Shown here piece after piece: positions 53,803-63,800 of a stretch of DNA of 64,000 nucleotides. The notes beneath the pieces were generated by a model. The model ran no database searches, was not told where the DNA came from, and saw only the letters and a program-made list of their open reading frames with translations. Numbering within the stretch: the stretch's first letter is position 1; each line of letters begins with the position of its first letter. Source of the DNA: Rhizobium sp. BK376 (GTDB lineage Bacteria; Pseudomonadota; Alphaproteobacteria; Rhizobiales; Rhizobiaceae); contig NZ_SLZG01000021.1 of the NCBI RefSeq assembly GCF_004341625.1, positions 25,447 through 89,446 of the forward strand, in the 5' to 3' direction. The position numbers and the translations under genes are program-made.

Positions 53803-54825
53803 TTACTGGCCGACGGTCTCGTTCCATTCCTTGACCCAGGTGTCGCGCTCGTCGAGCGCTTCGGCAGACGGAATGAGCTTCAGGCTTTTGGCGGTGTCTT
53901 CGCCATAGGTGATGTTGTTGGCGACATCGTCCGGCACCTTAACCTCCTTGTTGGCCGGGCTGTCGACCAGCTTGGTGGCCAGCGCCGTCTGCACCTCGGT
54001 GGACAACCAGAAATCCATGAACTGCAAAGCCAGATCCTGGTTCTTGCCGCCCTTGGTCATGATCATGACGTTCATGCCGCCGGTCTGACCTTCCTTGGGC
54101 GTCGCCCAGGCAACGGGAACGTCGAGCTTGGTAAAGCCGGCCCAGGAGAATCTGCCGATCGGTGCCGCCCAGATTTCTTCCTGCTGCATCAACTGAACGA
54201 GCTGGGAAGACTTCTCGTAGAAGGTGACGATATCGTCCTTGTGCTCGCCGATGGCGGCGATCGCACCCTTAAGATCGGGCGTGTCCTTGCCGATCGCCTT
54301 GCCGAGCATGTAGAGCGCCGGTGGTCCCTGGTTGGTCGTGACGTTCGGAAACGCGACATGGCCCACATATTCCGGCTTCAGCAGGTCAGCCCAGGACTCG
54401 ATTTTCATCTTGTCCGGCCGGTAGGCGATCGAGGTGGCATAGAACGTATAGCCGATGCTCATGCCGTCGCCGTTCGGATCCTTGGCGATGTCATAGAGCT
54501 TGTCGAAGTTCGTGAGCTTGGACGTGTCGATCTTGTCGACCAGGCCGGAACGGGCGGCCTGCAAGGCATCGGCCATGGAGACCACGGCCATGTCGACAAC
54601 AGGATTGGCTTTGTTGGCTTCCATCTTCTGCAGGCGCTCGACGCTGTTACCGGTCTCGACCACCAGTTTGCAGCCGCATTTGGTTTCGAAGGGATCGTAG
54701 ACAAGCTTCTTGTAATCGTCCTGTGCGAAGGCGTAGACGGAAATCGTCAGCGTTCTGTCGGCCGCCTGTACCGAAAGGGCGGAAAAGGAGAGCAGTACGG
54801 CCGATGCCGCAAGCAGTAGTCTCAT
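53803..54825 (-). CDS. ABC transporter substrate-binding protein, PotD-type
   Basis: A 340-aa periplasmic binding protein with a signal peptide (MRLLLAASAVLLSFSALSVQAA). The fold features TGNSVERLQKMEANKANPVVDMAVVSMADA, SIAYRPDKM and SWADLLKPEY are typical of the PotD/PotF spermidine-putrescine class. The Trp/Asp/Glu polyamine ligands cannot be assigned by eye. The operon genes point to a nucleoside ligand instead. Its ATG overlaps the lacI stop by four bases. Confidence 0.9.
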   Translation of the reverse strand: MRLLLAASAVLLSFSALSVQAADRTLTISVYAFAQDDYKKLVYDPFETKCGCKLVVETGNSVERLQKMEANKANPVVDMAVVSMADALQAARSGLVDKIDTSKLTNFDKLYDIAKDPNGDGMSIGYTFYATSIAYRPDKMKIESWADLLKPEYVGHVAFPNVTTNQGPPALYMLGKAIGKDTPDLKGAIAAIGEHKDDIVTFYEKSSQLVQLMQQEEIWAAPIGRFSWAGFTKLDVPVAWATPKEGQTGGMNVMIMTKGGKNQDLALQFMDFWLSTEVQTALATKLVDSPANKEVKVPDDVANNITYGEDTAKSLKLIPSAEALDERDTWVKEWNETVGQ

Positions 54826-55895
54826 TTCGGAAGGTCTCCATCTGGAAGGTTCGTTTTTGCCGGTCCCGGAGGCCCGGAAGATTGGCGAACGACGAGTTGC
54901 ATCGGCACGCGCGATACGGTCGCGGTGACAAGCCTCCGCTCGGAAGGCGTCTCGTCCGCAGACGCTTCTTCCGGCTCCCCCTTTTCGATGGCGTGCACGA
55001 GAGCAGAGATCGCGATTTCGGCGATCGTGTCCATATCCATGCGCATGGTCGTCAGCGCCGGCGTGACGACGGGCGACCAGATAAGATCGTCGAAGCCGGT
55101 CACGCTGACGCAGCCGGGCACATTGATGCCGGCCCGCTGCAATTCGGTGAGTGCTCGCAATGCATGCAGGTCGGAGACGGCGGCAAAGGCGGTGAAGCCC
55201 TCCGTGGCCTTCTCGGCAAGACCGAGCAGACAGCCGCCGCCGTTTTGATCCTCAATCTTCTCGATCCAGAGAACCTCGGTCTGAACAGCGGAATCGAATC
55301 CGGCTTTTATCCCGCCGATACGGTCATTCTGCACGTTCGATCCCGGATTGGCGCCGATGATCAGAACCTTGCGGTGGCCAAGCCAGGCAAGATGCTTTGC
55401 GATTTCCCGCCCGCCCTGCCAGTGGTCGGCCGAAACGGTATTGCCCGGCGTGGACGGCGTATCGATGACGGCGACGGGACAGCCGATATCAGCAATGCGG
55501 GTGCCGCGACGCGGTACGATGATCATGCCGTCGACGCCACGTTCGATCAGGCGATTGATCGCCTCGGTCTGCATGCCCACATCGCCGCGTGAATCGGCAA
55601 TCAGAACGCCATAGCCGGCAACCGAGGCGGAATATTCGATGGCCTGCGCGATTTGCGGAAAGAGTGGATTGGAAATATCGGGCAGGACCAGCCCAAGCAC
55701 GCCGCTGCGACCGGTCCGGAGCGCGCGCCCGGCTTGGCTCGGCACGTAGCCGAGTGCATTGGCAGTCGCCCGAATACGCTCGACCAATTCGGCCGAAACA
55801 CGTCCCTTTCCTGAAAGTGCGTTGGATACGGTCGCGACGGAGACACCGAGCGAGGCGGCAATTCTGCTGAGATTGGGTCCTGGGCGTGTTGCCAT
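54822..55895 (-). CDS. LacI family transcriptional regulator
   Basis: A 357-aa repressor with a LacI HTH at residues 8-28 (LSRIAASLGVSVATVSNALSG) and hinge (VPSQAGRALRTGRSG), followed by a periplasmic-binding-like ligand domain (GLVLPDISNPLFPQIAQAIE; GFDDLIWSPVVTPALTTMRMD). It is the first gene of the operon with the ABC, nucleoside hydrolase and ade genes, and a palindrome lies directly before it, so autoregulation is likely. The ligand is plausibly a purine or nucleoside. Confidence 0.93.
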   Translation of the reverse strand: MATRPGPNLSRIAASLGVSVATVSNALSGKGRVSAELVERIRATANALGYVPSQAGRALRTGRSGVLGLVLPDISNPLFPQIAQAIEYSASVAGYGVLIADSRGDVGMQTEAINRLIERGVDGMIIVPRRGTRIADIGCPVAVIDTPSTPGNTVSADHWQGGREIAKHLAWLGHRKVLIIGANPGSNVQNDRIGGIKAGFDSAVQTEVLWIEKIEDQNGGGCLLGLAEKATEGFTAFAAVSDLHALRALTELQRAGINVPGCVSVTGFDDLIWSPVVTPALTTMRMDMDTIAEIAISALVHAIEKGEPEEASADETPSERRLVTATVSRVPMQLVVRQSSGPPGPAKTNLPDGDLPK

Positions 55896-55911
55896 GTATC
55901 TCGTAGACTGA

Positions 55912-55929
55912 TGATTAATCGTTTAATCA
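55912..55929 (-). promoter_or_regulatory. Predicted LacI-family operator
   Basis: TGATTAA-TCGT-TTAATCA is a near-perfect 18-bp palindrome with a central CG, typical of LacI-family sites. It lies 17 bp upstream of the lacI start codon, where repressor binding would shut off the whole operon. Confidence 0.7.
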
Positions 55930-56083
55930 ACGCTTACAGCAGTCCGGGGGCAATGTCGAATCCAAATTCACCCCCGCTTGTGATTTTGTTCTTGATACTC
56001 GCGGAAGGCAAGTCGCCAGATTTGGGGAGGATATTGGTATCAACGGAGGATGCGCGAGATACGCGCATCCCCTTCATGGGCTA

Positions 56084-57472
56084 TCAGGCCGCGAGTGCGT
56101 CGAGAATGCGAATCCAGGAACGGATCCCCTTGTGATAGGAGGTCAGCTCGTATTTCTCGTTCGGCGAATGGATACGGTCATCGCTTAGGCCGAAGCCGAC
56201 GAGCAGCGATTCCATGCCGAGCATCTTCTGGAAATCGCCGACGATGGGGATCGATCCGCCCATGCCGATGACGACGGCCGGCTTCGGCCATTCGTCGGAA
56301 AGGGCAACCTTGGCCTTGCTCAGCAGCGCTGAATCGTAAGGAAGCTGGATGGCCGGCGAACCCCCATGCGGATGAAACTCGACCGAGCAGTCGGCCGGAA
56401 TCTTCGAACGGACATAGGCACGGAAGCTCTCGCGGATCGCTGCCGGGTTCTGGCGGCCGACGAGACGGAAGGACACCTTCGCGGATGCCTTGGAAGCGAT
56501 GACGGTCTTGAAGCCTTCGCCCGTGTAACCGCCGGTAATGCCGTTGACCTCGGCCGTCGGCCGGGCCCAGATCAGCTCGAGAATGGAGCGGTCCTTCTCG
56601 CCTGACGGGACCGATAGGCCGACTTCGCTCAGGAACGATTCAGCGGAATCGTCGAGTTTCTTCCACGCCGCCTTGACGTCCTCGGGCGTTTCGTCGACGC
56701 CATCATAGAAACCGGGAAGGGTAATCGTGCCGGTGGAGTCGTGCAAGCCGGCCAGGATATCGGCGAGGATACGGATCGGATTGGCGGCAACGCCGCCATA
56801 CATGCCCGAATGCAGATCGCGATTGGCCGCGGTGATGACAACTTCTTCGCCGACCAGGCCACGCAGACCGGCCGAAATTGCCGGCGTTTCTGCATCGAGC
56901 ATGCCCGTGTCGCAGACGAGCGCATAATCGGCCTTGAGCTCTTCCGCATTCGCTTCCAGGAACGGCTTCAGCGACGGCGAGCCGGATTCCTCTTCACCCT
57001 CGAACAGGATCGTGAGCCGGCAGGGCAGCGAGCCGTGGATGTCCTTATAGGCCCGGCATGCTTCGACGAAGGTCATGAGCTGCCCCTTGTCGTCGGATGT
57101 GCCGCGGCCGGTAATGACCTTCCGGCCGTTGCCGATGTCCTTGATGGCGGGCGTGAACGGATCGGTCTCCCACAGCTCCAGCGGGTCGACGGGCTGGACG
57201 TCATAGTGACCGTAAAACAGCAGATGCGGTGCGTCGGCGGTCGCGCCATCGTGGTGGGCAACCACCATCGGATGGCCCGCGGTATCGCGCACGGATGCTG
57301 CAAAGCCGATCGAGCCCAGATAATTCACCAGCCAGTCGGCTGCCTTGCGGCACTCCGCCTTGAAGCTGGGATCGGTGGAAATCGATTTGATGCGGATGAG
57401 GTCAAACAGCTTGTCGAGGCTTGAATTGAGATTGTGATCGGCGCGCTCAAGAACAGGCTTTATGTCGGTCAT
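56084..57472 (-). CDS. M20 family dipeptidase (CNDP-like)
   Basis: A 462-aa zinc metallopeptidase. Metal ligands and catalytic residues lie in FYGHYDVQP (His/Asp), GRGTSDDKGQ (Asp), ILFEGEEESGSPSL (Glu-Glu) and DTGML; GGSIP and HSPNEKYEL are in the C-terminal part with the last metal His. Length (460) is typical of the CNDP/PepV-like group. It is transcribed away from the GGDEF-EAL gene. A 188-bp gap with the lacI operator lies after it. Confidence 0.92.
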   Translation of the reverse strand: MTDIKPVLERADHNLNSSLDKLFDLIRIKSISTDPSFKAECRKAADWLVNYLGSIGFAASVRDTAGHPMVVAHHDGATADAPHLLFYGHYDVQPVDPLELWETDPFTPAIKDIGNGRKVITGRGTSDDKGQLMTFVEACRAYKDIHGSLPCRLTILFEGEEESGSPSLKPFLEANAEELKADYALVCDTGMLDAETPAISAGLRGLVGEEVVITAANRDLHSGMYGGVAANPIRILADILAGLHDSTGTITLPGFYDGVDETPEDVKAAWKKLDDSAESFLSEVGLSVPSGEKDRSILELIWARPTAEVNGITGGYTGEGFKTVIASKASAKVSFRLVGRQNPAAIRESFRAYVRSKIPADCSVEFHPHGGSPAIQLPYDSALLSKAKVALSDEWPKPAVVIGMGGSIPIVGDFQKMLGMESLLVGFGLSDDRIHSPNEKYELTSYHKGIRSWIRILDALAA

Positions 57473-57659
57473 ACCAGATTCCTTCTCTGAAATTGGCAGG
57501 ACGATAGACCAAACTCGCTCCCGTTTCGAGGCGACGGAAAGAGAATTTTGATGGTTGCATAACGAAGCGTTTCAATATCGAGATAATTAAAGACTTATCT
57601 AATGCAATTTACGGTTATTTAGAAAATGCCCCATAAATTCAATCCTGGGGAGCAATGGA

Positions 57660-60038
57660 GTGGGGCAGATGTTTGCAGTCCTTGCATGCATTCGGAACGA
57701 TCACGACTGGCGTTTGGTTCTATCCGCAGCAGGCGTCTGCATGATCGGTTGCCTGGCAACCATGCTCCTGCTCTCAAGGGCGCAGGAATGTGCCGGCTGG
57801 CAGCGTCGCTCCTGGCTCGCTGCCGCGGCTGTCGCCTGCGGTGTCGGAATCTGGTCCACGCATTTCATCGCCATTCTCGCTTATCGGGGCGGTTTTCCCA
57901 TAAGTTATGGATTGTCGCTCACCTTCCTGTCGGTTGTCTTTGCGATTGCCGGCGCAGGCGGCGCCATTGCAGCGGATTCTCTGGGAAAGGGCCTCTCCTC
58001 CCATGCGATGGGAGGATTGCTGATGGCGCTCGGCGTTGCGCTCATGCACTTCACCGGCATGCGGGCGATAGAGGCTCCAGCGAATTTTTCCTATGATTTC
58101 CTGAGAGTTGCGGCGGCATTTGTCATCGGCGCGCTCTTTTGCATCCTCGCATTCGCCACCTTTCACAAGGTTTCCGGCTGGCGAGGAATTATCCTGGCCT
58201 CTCTCTCCCTGCTGCTCGCCATCTGCATTCTGCATTTCACCGCGATGAGCAGCGTCACGCTCGTCCCCGATCCGGAGAGGCAGGTTGCCGGCACGGCGAT
58301 CGATCGCGGTATTCTGGCCGGCATCGTCATCGTCTCTTCGACGGTATTGATCCTGCTGGCACTTGGCGCCGTGTTCGTCGAGCGCCACCTGACGGATCTG
58401 CGCGGCCTTGCCAATGCGTCGCTTGAGGGGCTTTTGATCGTCCGCGACGGTCGCATCATCGATGCCAACGAGCGCTTCCTGGCGATTTCGGGATGCAGCT
58501 TGTCGCATGTGATCGGCAAGGCGCCGTCAGCCCTCTTATCGGCGGATTGTATCGCGCGGGTTGAAGGCGATGCGCTGGTGGAAACGCTGCTGACGACACG
58601 GGAAGGTAGTCCTATCTCCGTCGAAATCGCCACGCGGAAAATCACATATCGCGGACATGAATGTCGCGTCTTCGTCGTGCGCGACCTGACCGAGCGGCGC
58701 AAGGCGCAGGAGATGATCGAGCATCTTGCCTTGCACGACATGTTGACCGATCTGCCCAACCGCACGCTGTTTGCGCGGCGCATGGGCCAGGCCCTGCAGG
58801 CGGCGATGGTCAGGAACGAAGCGGTGGCCGTTTTCTATCTCGATCTCGATCGCTTCAAGGCCGTCAACGACATCTTCGGCCATGCCGAAGGCGACCGCAT
58901 CCTGAAAAAGGTCGCCCAGATCCTGCATTATGCCGCCGATGATCGCAGCGACACGGTGGCGAGGCTTGGCGGCGACGAGTTCGCGATCATCCAGTGCGGC
59001 AAGGACCAGCCGGGTGGCGCCCGTCGACTTTCCGAGGAGATACTCAAAAGGTTCGCCGCCGAGATGGATGTTTCCCGCGACCCGACAGCGGTTGGCGTCA
59101 GCATGGGGATCGCCCTATATCCCCTCGACGGCAGCACTCCGGAGCAGCTCTGCGCCAACGCCGACACCGCGCTGTACCGAGCCAAGCATGATGGCCGTGG
59201 CAGCGCATGCTTCTTCGATTCAGACATGGATCAGACCATCCGCAGCCGGCGTCAGCTTGAGGCCGATCTGCGTCAGGCTATATTTCGCAATCAATTCCAC
59301 CTGTCGTATCAACCGATCCTCGATGCCCGTTCCGGCAATACGAGCGGCTATGAGGCACTCTTGCGCTGGTCTCATCCGACATGCGGGATGATCGAGCCGG
59401 AAGTCTTCATTCCGATCGCCGAGGAGGGCGGCTCGATCATAAAGATCGGCGAATGGGTGTTGGAGCAGGCGTGCACCGAAGCGGCCCGTTGGCGTCAGGA
59501 TATGAGCATCGCCGTCAACGTCTCCCCGGTGCAGTTCCTGTTGCCCACGCTCTACGACCAGGTGGAGCGTATTCTGGCCAAGACGGGCCTTGATCCCGCA
59601 AGGCTTGAGCTCGAAATCACGGAATCGGCGCTGATACGCGACCGGGGCGCGGTCCTCTCCATTCTCTGGCGCCTTCATAAGCTCGGCGTCCGCGTCGTCA
59701 TGGACGATTTCGGTACCGGTTATTCCTCGCTCAGCAATCTTCGCGCCTTTCCATTCGACAAGATCAAGATCGATCGCAGTTTTACAGGCGCGCTTGAGCA
59801 TGATCCGGCTGCGCGGTCCATCGTGCGCGCCATCATCGGCCTTGGCCACAGTCTCGATATGTCGGTTGTAACGGAAGGCGTGGAAACCGAGACGCAGCGG
59901 CGGATCGTCGTCGAGGAAGGCAGTGCCCAGATCCAGGGCTTTCTGCTCGGCAAGCCGGATATTGAACCGAGTATCAGGTTTCCTGCCCGCTCCAGGCGCC
60001 GAGGGCTCCAGGGCGGCTCGCGGAGAACCGTGGCCTAA
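57660..60038 (+). CDS. MHYT-PAS-GGDEF-EAL c-di-GMP signalling protein
   Basis: A 792-aa membrane sensor with both cyclase and phosphodiesterase domains. The N-terminal MHYT domain (about 15-235, seven helices) has the histidine motifs WSTHFIAI, LMHFTGM and LHFTAMS. A PAS-like region (about 245-340) follows, then GGDEF with LDRFKAVND and RLGGDEF near 437, then EAL with YEALLRW near 563 and DDFGTGYSSL near 681. Both catalytic motifs look intact. GTG 57660 is preferred because GGGGAG lies seven bases before it; ATG 57669 is the alternative. Confidence 0.93.
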   Translation: MGQMFAVLACIRNDHDWRLVLSAAGVCMIGCLATMLLLSRAQECAGWQRRSWLAAAAVACGVGIWSTHFIAILAYRGGFPISYGLSLTFLSVVFAIAGAGGAIAADSLGKGLSSHAMGGLLMALGVALMHFTGMRAIEAPANFSYDFLRVAAAFVIGALFCILAFATFHKVSGWRGIILASLSLLLAICILHFTAMSSVTLVPDPERQVAGTAIDRGILAGIVIVSSTVLILLALGAVFVERHLTDLRGLANASLEGLLIVRDGRIIDANERFLAISGCSLSHVIGKAPSALLSADCIARVEGDALVETLLTTREGSPISVEIATRKITYRGHECRVFVVRDLTERRKAQEMIEHLALHDMLTDLPNRTLFARRMGQALQAAMVRNEAVAVFYLDLDRFKAVNDIFGHAEGDRILKKVAQILHYAADDRSDTVARLGGDEFAIIQCGKDQPGGARRLSEEILKRFAAEMDVSRDPTAVGVSMGIALYPLDGSTPEQLCANADTALYRAKHDGRGSACFFDSDMDQTIRSRRQLEADLRQAIFRNQFHLSYQPILDARSGNTSGYEALLRWSHPTCGMIEPEVFIPIAEEGGSIIKIGEWVLEQACTEAARWRQDMSIAVNVSPVQFLLPTLYDQVERILAKTGLDPARLELEITESALIRDRGAVLSILWRLHKLGVRVVMDDFGTGYSSLSNLRAFPFDKIKIDRSFTGALEHDPAARSIVRAIIGLGHSLDMSVVTEGVETETQRRIVVEEGSAQIQGFLLGKPDIEPSIRFPARSRRRGLQGGSRRTVA

Positions 60039-60040
60039 TC

Positions 60041-60472
60041 CTAGAGGCGTTTCGCATTGTCGAGGATGCGGCGAATATATTCCAGGAGCAGTTCCCGCTC
60101 AAAGGTTCGGAAACCGCGGAATAGATCCTGATCCGCCGCCATGGCTGCCCGAACGGCCTCGGTCTGCATCGCGGTCGCCTTCCGTGTCAGAAAGATCAGC
60201 TGCGCCCGCTTGTCGGAAGGATGCGGCCGCCTTTCAACCAGCCCGTCCCGCTCCATGCGCGAGAGGGTGTTCGCCATCGTCGCCTGCTCGATGTCCACCC
60301 GTTCCAGCAGCTGCTTTTGGGTGAGCCCGTCTTCGGACCACAATTCGAGGAGGATCGGAAACTGGCCGGGCAAAAAGCCGAGGCCCGCCGCCCGTTGGTG
60401 CAACGAGCGGGCAAAACCCTTGGCCAGCTGGCTGGCAAGGTATGCCGCAGAGTCCATCCGGTTAAATCCCAT
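60041..60472 (-). CDS. MarR family transcriptional regulator
   Basis: A 143-aa winged-helix regulator. The core reads PGQFPILLELWSEDGLTQKQLLERVDIEQATMANTLSRMERDGLVERRPHPSDKRAQLIFLT, cited here by QATMANTLSRMERDG and DKRAQ, the typical recognition helix and wing. The start is uncertain: ATG 60472 or 60457 (MDSAAYLASQ), the second with GGGAT nearby. A palindrome GTTAC-N6-GTAAC near 60802-60817 could be its operator. It sits three bases from the convergent GGDEF-EAL gene. Confidence 0.88.
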   Translation of the reverse strand: MGFNRMDSAAYLASQLAKGFARSLHQRAAGLGFLPGQFPILLELWSEDGLTQKQLLERVDIEQATMANTLSRMERDGLVERRPHPSDKRAQLIFLTRKATAMQTEAVRAAMAADQDLFRGFRTFERELLLEYIRRILDNAKRL

Positions 60473-60600
60473 GGGGCTAGGATATGCGCTATTTTTTGAC
60501 AAAGACAATGAGTAAATCGCAGGCGATGTATTGCCTTCCGCTAGAGTACTCACCTTGGGTTAGGTTGACTTCGCGTTTGGGGCAGAATTGTCGCTAGAAG

Positions 60601-60730
60601 ATAAAAGCCGCCATGGTCTGGAGGTGTGACCATGGCGGCTCGAATTGGGGACAAAGGCCCGGAGAGGGGGATAAGGCCTTTGTCCAAGTCTGACGCGGCG
60701 GGGGACAGGCCGGTCATCAGACCCTCGGCG
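60601..60730 (-). ncRNA. Small RNA candidate with C-rich anti-Shine-Dalgarno loops (AbcR-like)
   Basis: Three hairpins follow on the minus strand. The first (GTCTGA/TCAGAC outer, CGGC/GCCG inner) has loop CTGTCCCCC. The second is a perfect 11-bp stem GGACAAAGGCC/GGCCTTTGTCC with loop containing CCCCCTCTCC. The third is a 13-bp terminator stem with loop ACACCTCCA and a T-run. The C-rich loops can pair with Shine-Dalgarno sequences. AbcR-type (alpha-r15) sRNAs lie beside polA in Sinorhizobium as I recall. The 5' end and promoter are not resolved. Confidence 0.65.
60603..60640 (-). terminator. Intrinsic terminator of the small RNA
   Basis: AGCCGCCATGGTC (60640-60628) and GACCATGGCGGCT (60618-60606) form a perfect 13-bp stem with a nine-base loop, then TTTTATC. 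Confidence 0.8.
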
Positions 60731-60801
60731 CGATCAAACGCCGGTGACTCTGAAGTGTGATTGCAAATGTGGTTTTTCAAGGGAGTTCGCGGTTGCATCC
60801 G

Positions 60802-60817
60802 GTTACAAATTGGTAAC
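60802..60817. promoter_or_regulatory. Palindrome GTTAC-N6-GTAAC (possible MarR operator)
   Basis: GTTAC (60802-60806) and GTAAC (60813-60817) are inverted half sites, 11 bp centre to centre. It lies in the gap between the sRNA and polA, about 80 bp before polA, and near the marR gene. Assignment to that regulator is a guess. Confidence 0.35.
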
Positions 60818-60897
60818 GTTTCAGTGAATACTTAACTTTGCCCGATGCCCGTTTGCGCAGCGAACAGTATGGACGTTGGCGATAGCCCGCGCTATCC

Positions 60898-63800
60898 ATG
60901 CTTCCCATGAAAAAAGGTGATCATCTCTTCCTCGTCGATGGCTCGGGCTTCATTTTCCGGGCCTTCCATGCGTTGCCGCCTCTGACGCGCAAGTCGGATG
61001 GCCTGCCTGTTGGCGCCGTTTCAGGCTTCTGCAACATGCTATGGAAACTGCTCACCTCCGCCCGCGACACCTCGGTCGGCGTCACGCCAACGCACTTTGC
61101 GGTTATCTTCGACTATTCCTCCAAGACCTTTCGCAAGGAAATCTATCCTGATTACAAGGCCAACCGCTCCGCTCCTCCTGAAGAGCTGGTTCCGCAGTTC
61201 GGCCTGATCCGCGAGGCGACGCGCGCCTTCAACCTGCCCTGCATTGAGACCGAAGGCTTCGAAGCCGATGACATCATCGCGACCTATGCGCGGCAGGCAG
61301 CTGGTATCGGCGCCGATGTCACCATCATTTCGTCAGACAAGGATCTGATGCAGCTCGTCACGCCGACCATTCACATGTACGACGGCATGAAGGACAAGCA
61401 CATCGGCATCCCCGATGTCGTCGAGAAATGGGGTGTTCCGCCGGAAAAGATGATCGACCTCCAGGCGATGACCGGCGACTCGATCGACAACGTGCCGGGC
61501 ATCCCCGGCATTGGTCCCAAGACCGCGGCCCAGCTTCTGGAAGAGTTCGGTGATCTGGACACGCTGCTTGCGCGCGCCGGCGAGATCAAGCAGCAGAAGC
61601 GCCGCGAGACGATCATTGCCAATGCGGACAAGGCGCGGCTCTCCCGCGAACTCGTATCGTTGCGAACGGATGTGCCGCTGGATCTCGCGCTCGACGCGCT
61701 CGTCCTCGAAGACCAGAACGGCCCGAAGCTGGTCGGCTTCCTGAAGGCTATGGAATTCACCACGCTGACCCGTCGCGTGGCCGAAGCCTGCCAATGTGAT
61801 GCCGCCGCCATCGAGCCCTCAGTCATCAAGATCGAATGGGGCGACAAGGCCCATGGTCCCGACCTCGATACCGGCGACGCGGTGCCGTTGGTCGGTGGCG
61901 CGTCCGCCGATGTGCAAGGTCCGTCCGTGTCTGTGCCCGACAAGCCGAAGTTCCGGCCAGACACCGATGCCGCCGAACCCGGCGCCCTCGTCAAGTCGCG
62001 CGCCGAGGCCTTCTCGACTGCACCTATCGATATAGCCAGCTATATAACAATCCGCGACGTCGCCACCCTCGATGCATGGATAGCGTTGGCGATCGAGACC
62101 GGCCTCGTTGCCTTCGACACCGAGACGACGTCGCTCGATCCGATGCAGGCCGAACTCGTTGGCTTCTCCCTGGCGATCGCCGACAACACGCGCGATCCCT
62201 CGGGAATGGCGACCCGCGCCGCTTACGTTCCGCTTGGTCACAAGAACGGCGTTGGCGACCTGCTCGGCGGCGGTCTGGTGGAAGGCCAGATCCCGATGAA
62301 GGATGCCTTGCCGCGTCTGAAGGCCCTTCTGGAGGACACCTCCGTCCTGAAGGTGGCCCAGAACCTGAAATACGACTACCTGCTGATGAAGCGCTACGGC
62401 ATCGAGACGAAGAGCTTCGACGACACGATGCTGATGTCCTATGTGCTGGACGCGGGCGCAAACAACCCGCACGGCATGGATTCCTTGTCGGAGCGCTGGC
62501 TCGGACATACGCCGATCGCCTATAAGGACGTCGCCGGCAGCGGCAAGGCCAATGTCACTTTTGATCTCGTCGATATCTCCAAGGCCACCGCCTATGCCGC
62601 CGAGGATGCCGACGTCACGCTGCGCCTGTGGATGGTCCTGAAGCCGCGGCTTGCTGCCGCCGGCCTGAGTTCGATCTACGAGCGGCTGGAGCGTCCGCTT
62701 GTGCCCGTTCTCGCCCACATGGAAGAGCGCGGCATCACCATCGACCGGCAAATCCTGTCGCGCCTGTCAGGCGAGCTGGCCCAGGGAGCCGCAAGGCTCG
62801 AGGACGAGATCTATCAGCTTGCCGGCGAGCGCTTCAACATCGGCTCCCCGAAGCAGCTCGGCGATATCCTCTTCGGCAAGATGGGCCTTGCCGGCGGCAC
62901 CAAGACCAAGACCGGCCAATGGTCGACCTCAGCGCAGGTATTGGAAGATCTGGCTGCGGCCGGTTTCGAATTGCCGCGCAAGATCGTCGACTGGCGCCAG
63001 CTCACCAAGCTGAAATCGACCTATACCGACGCGCTCCCCGGCTACGTCCATCCCGAAACCAAGCGCGTGCACACCTCCTATTCGCTGGCCTCGACGTCGA
63101 CGGGCCGCCTGTCGTCCTCCGAGCCCAACCTGCAGAACATTCCGGTCCGCACTGCCGAAGGTCGCAAGATCCGCACGGCCTTCATCTCGACGCCCGGCCA
63201 TAAGCTGATTTCGGCCGACTATAGCCAGATCGAACTGCGGGTACTGGCACATGTGGCCGACATCCCGCAGCTGAAGCAGGCCTTTTCTGACGGCATCGAC
63301 ATTCACGCCATGACGGCGTCGGAAATGTTCGGCGTGCCAGTCGAAGGCATGCCCGGCGAAGTGCGGCGCCGCGCCAAGGCGATCAACTTCGGCATCATCT
63401 ACGGCATTTCCGCTTTCGGCCTCGCCAACCAGCTCTCGATCGAGCGATCCGAAGCCGGTGACTACATCAAGAAGTACTTCGAGCGCTTCCCGGGCATCAA
63501 GGAGTACATGGAAAGCACCAAGGCCATCGCTCGCGACAAGGGCTATGTGGAGACCATCTTCGGCCGCCGTGCCCACTACCCGGAAATCCGGTCATCCAAT
63601 CCTTCGGTCCGCGCCTTTAACGAGCGCGCTGCAATCAATGCGCCGATCCAGGGGTCTGCTGCGGATGTCATTCGCCGCGCGATGATCAAGATGGAGCCTG
63701 CGCTTGGCAAAGCAGGTCTCGGCGACCGCGTACGCATGCTGCTGCAGGTGCATGACGAACTGATTTTCGAGGTCGAGGATGCCGATGTCGAGCGTACCAT

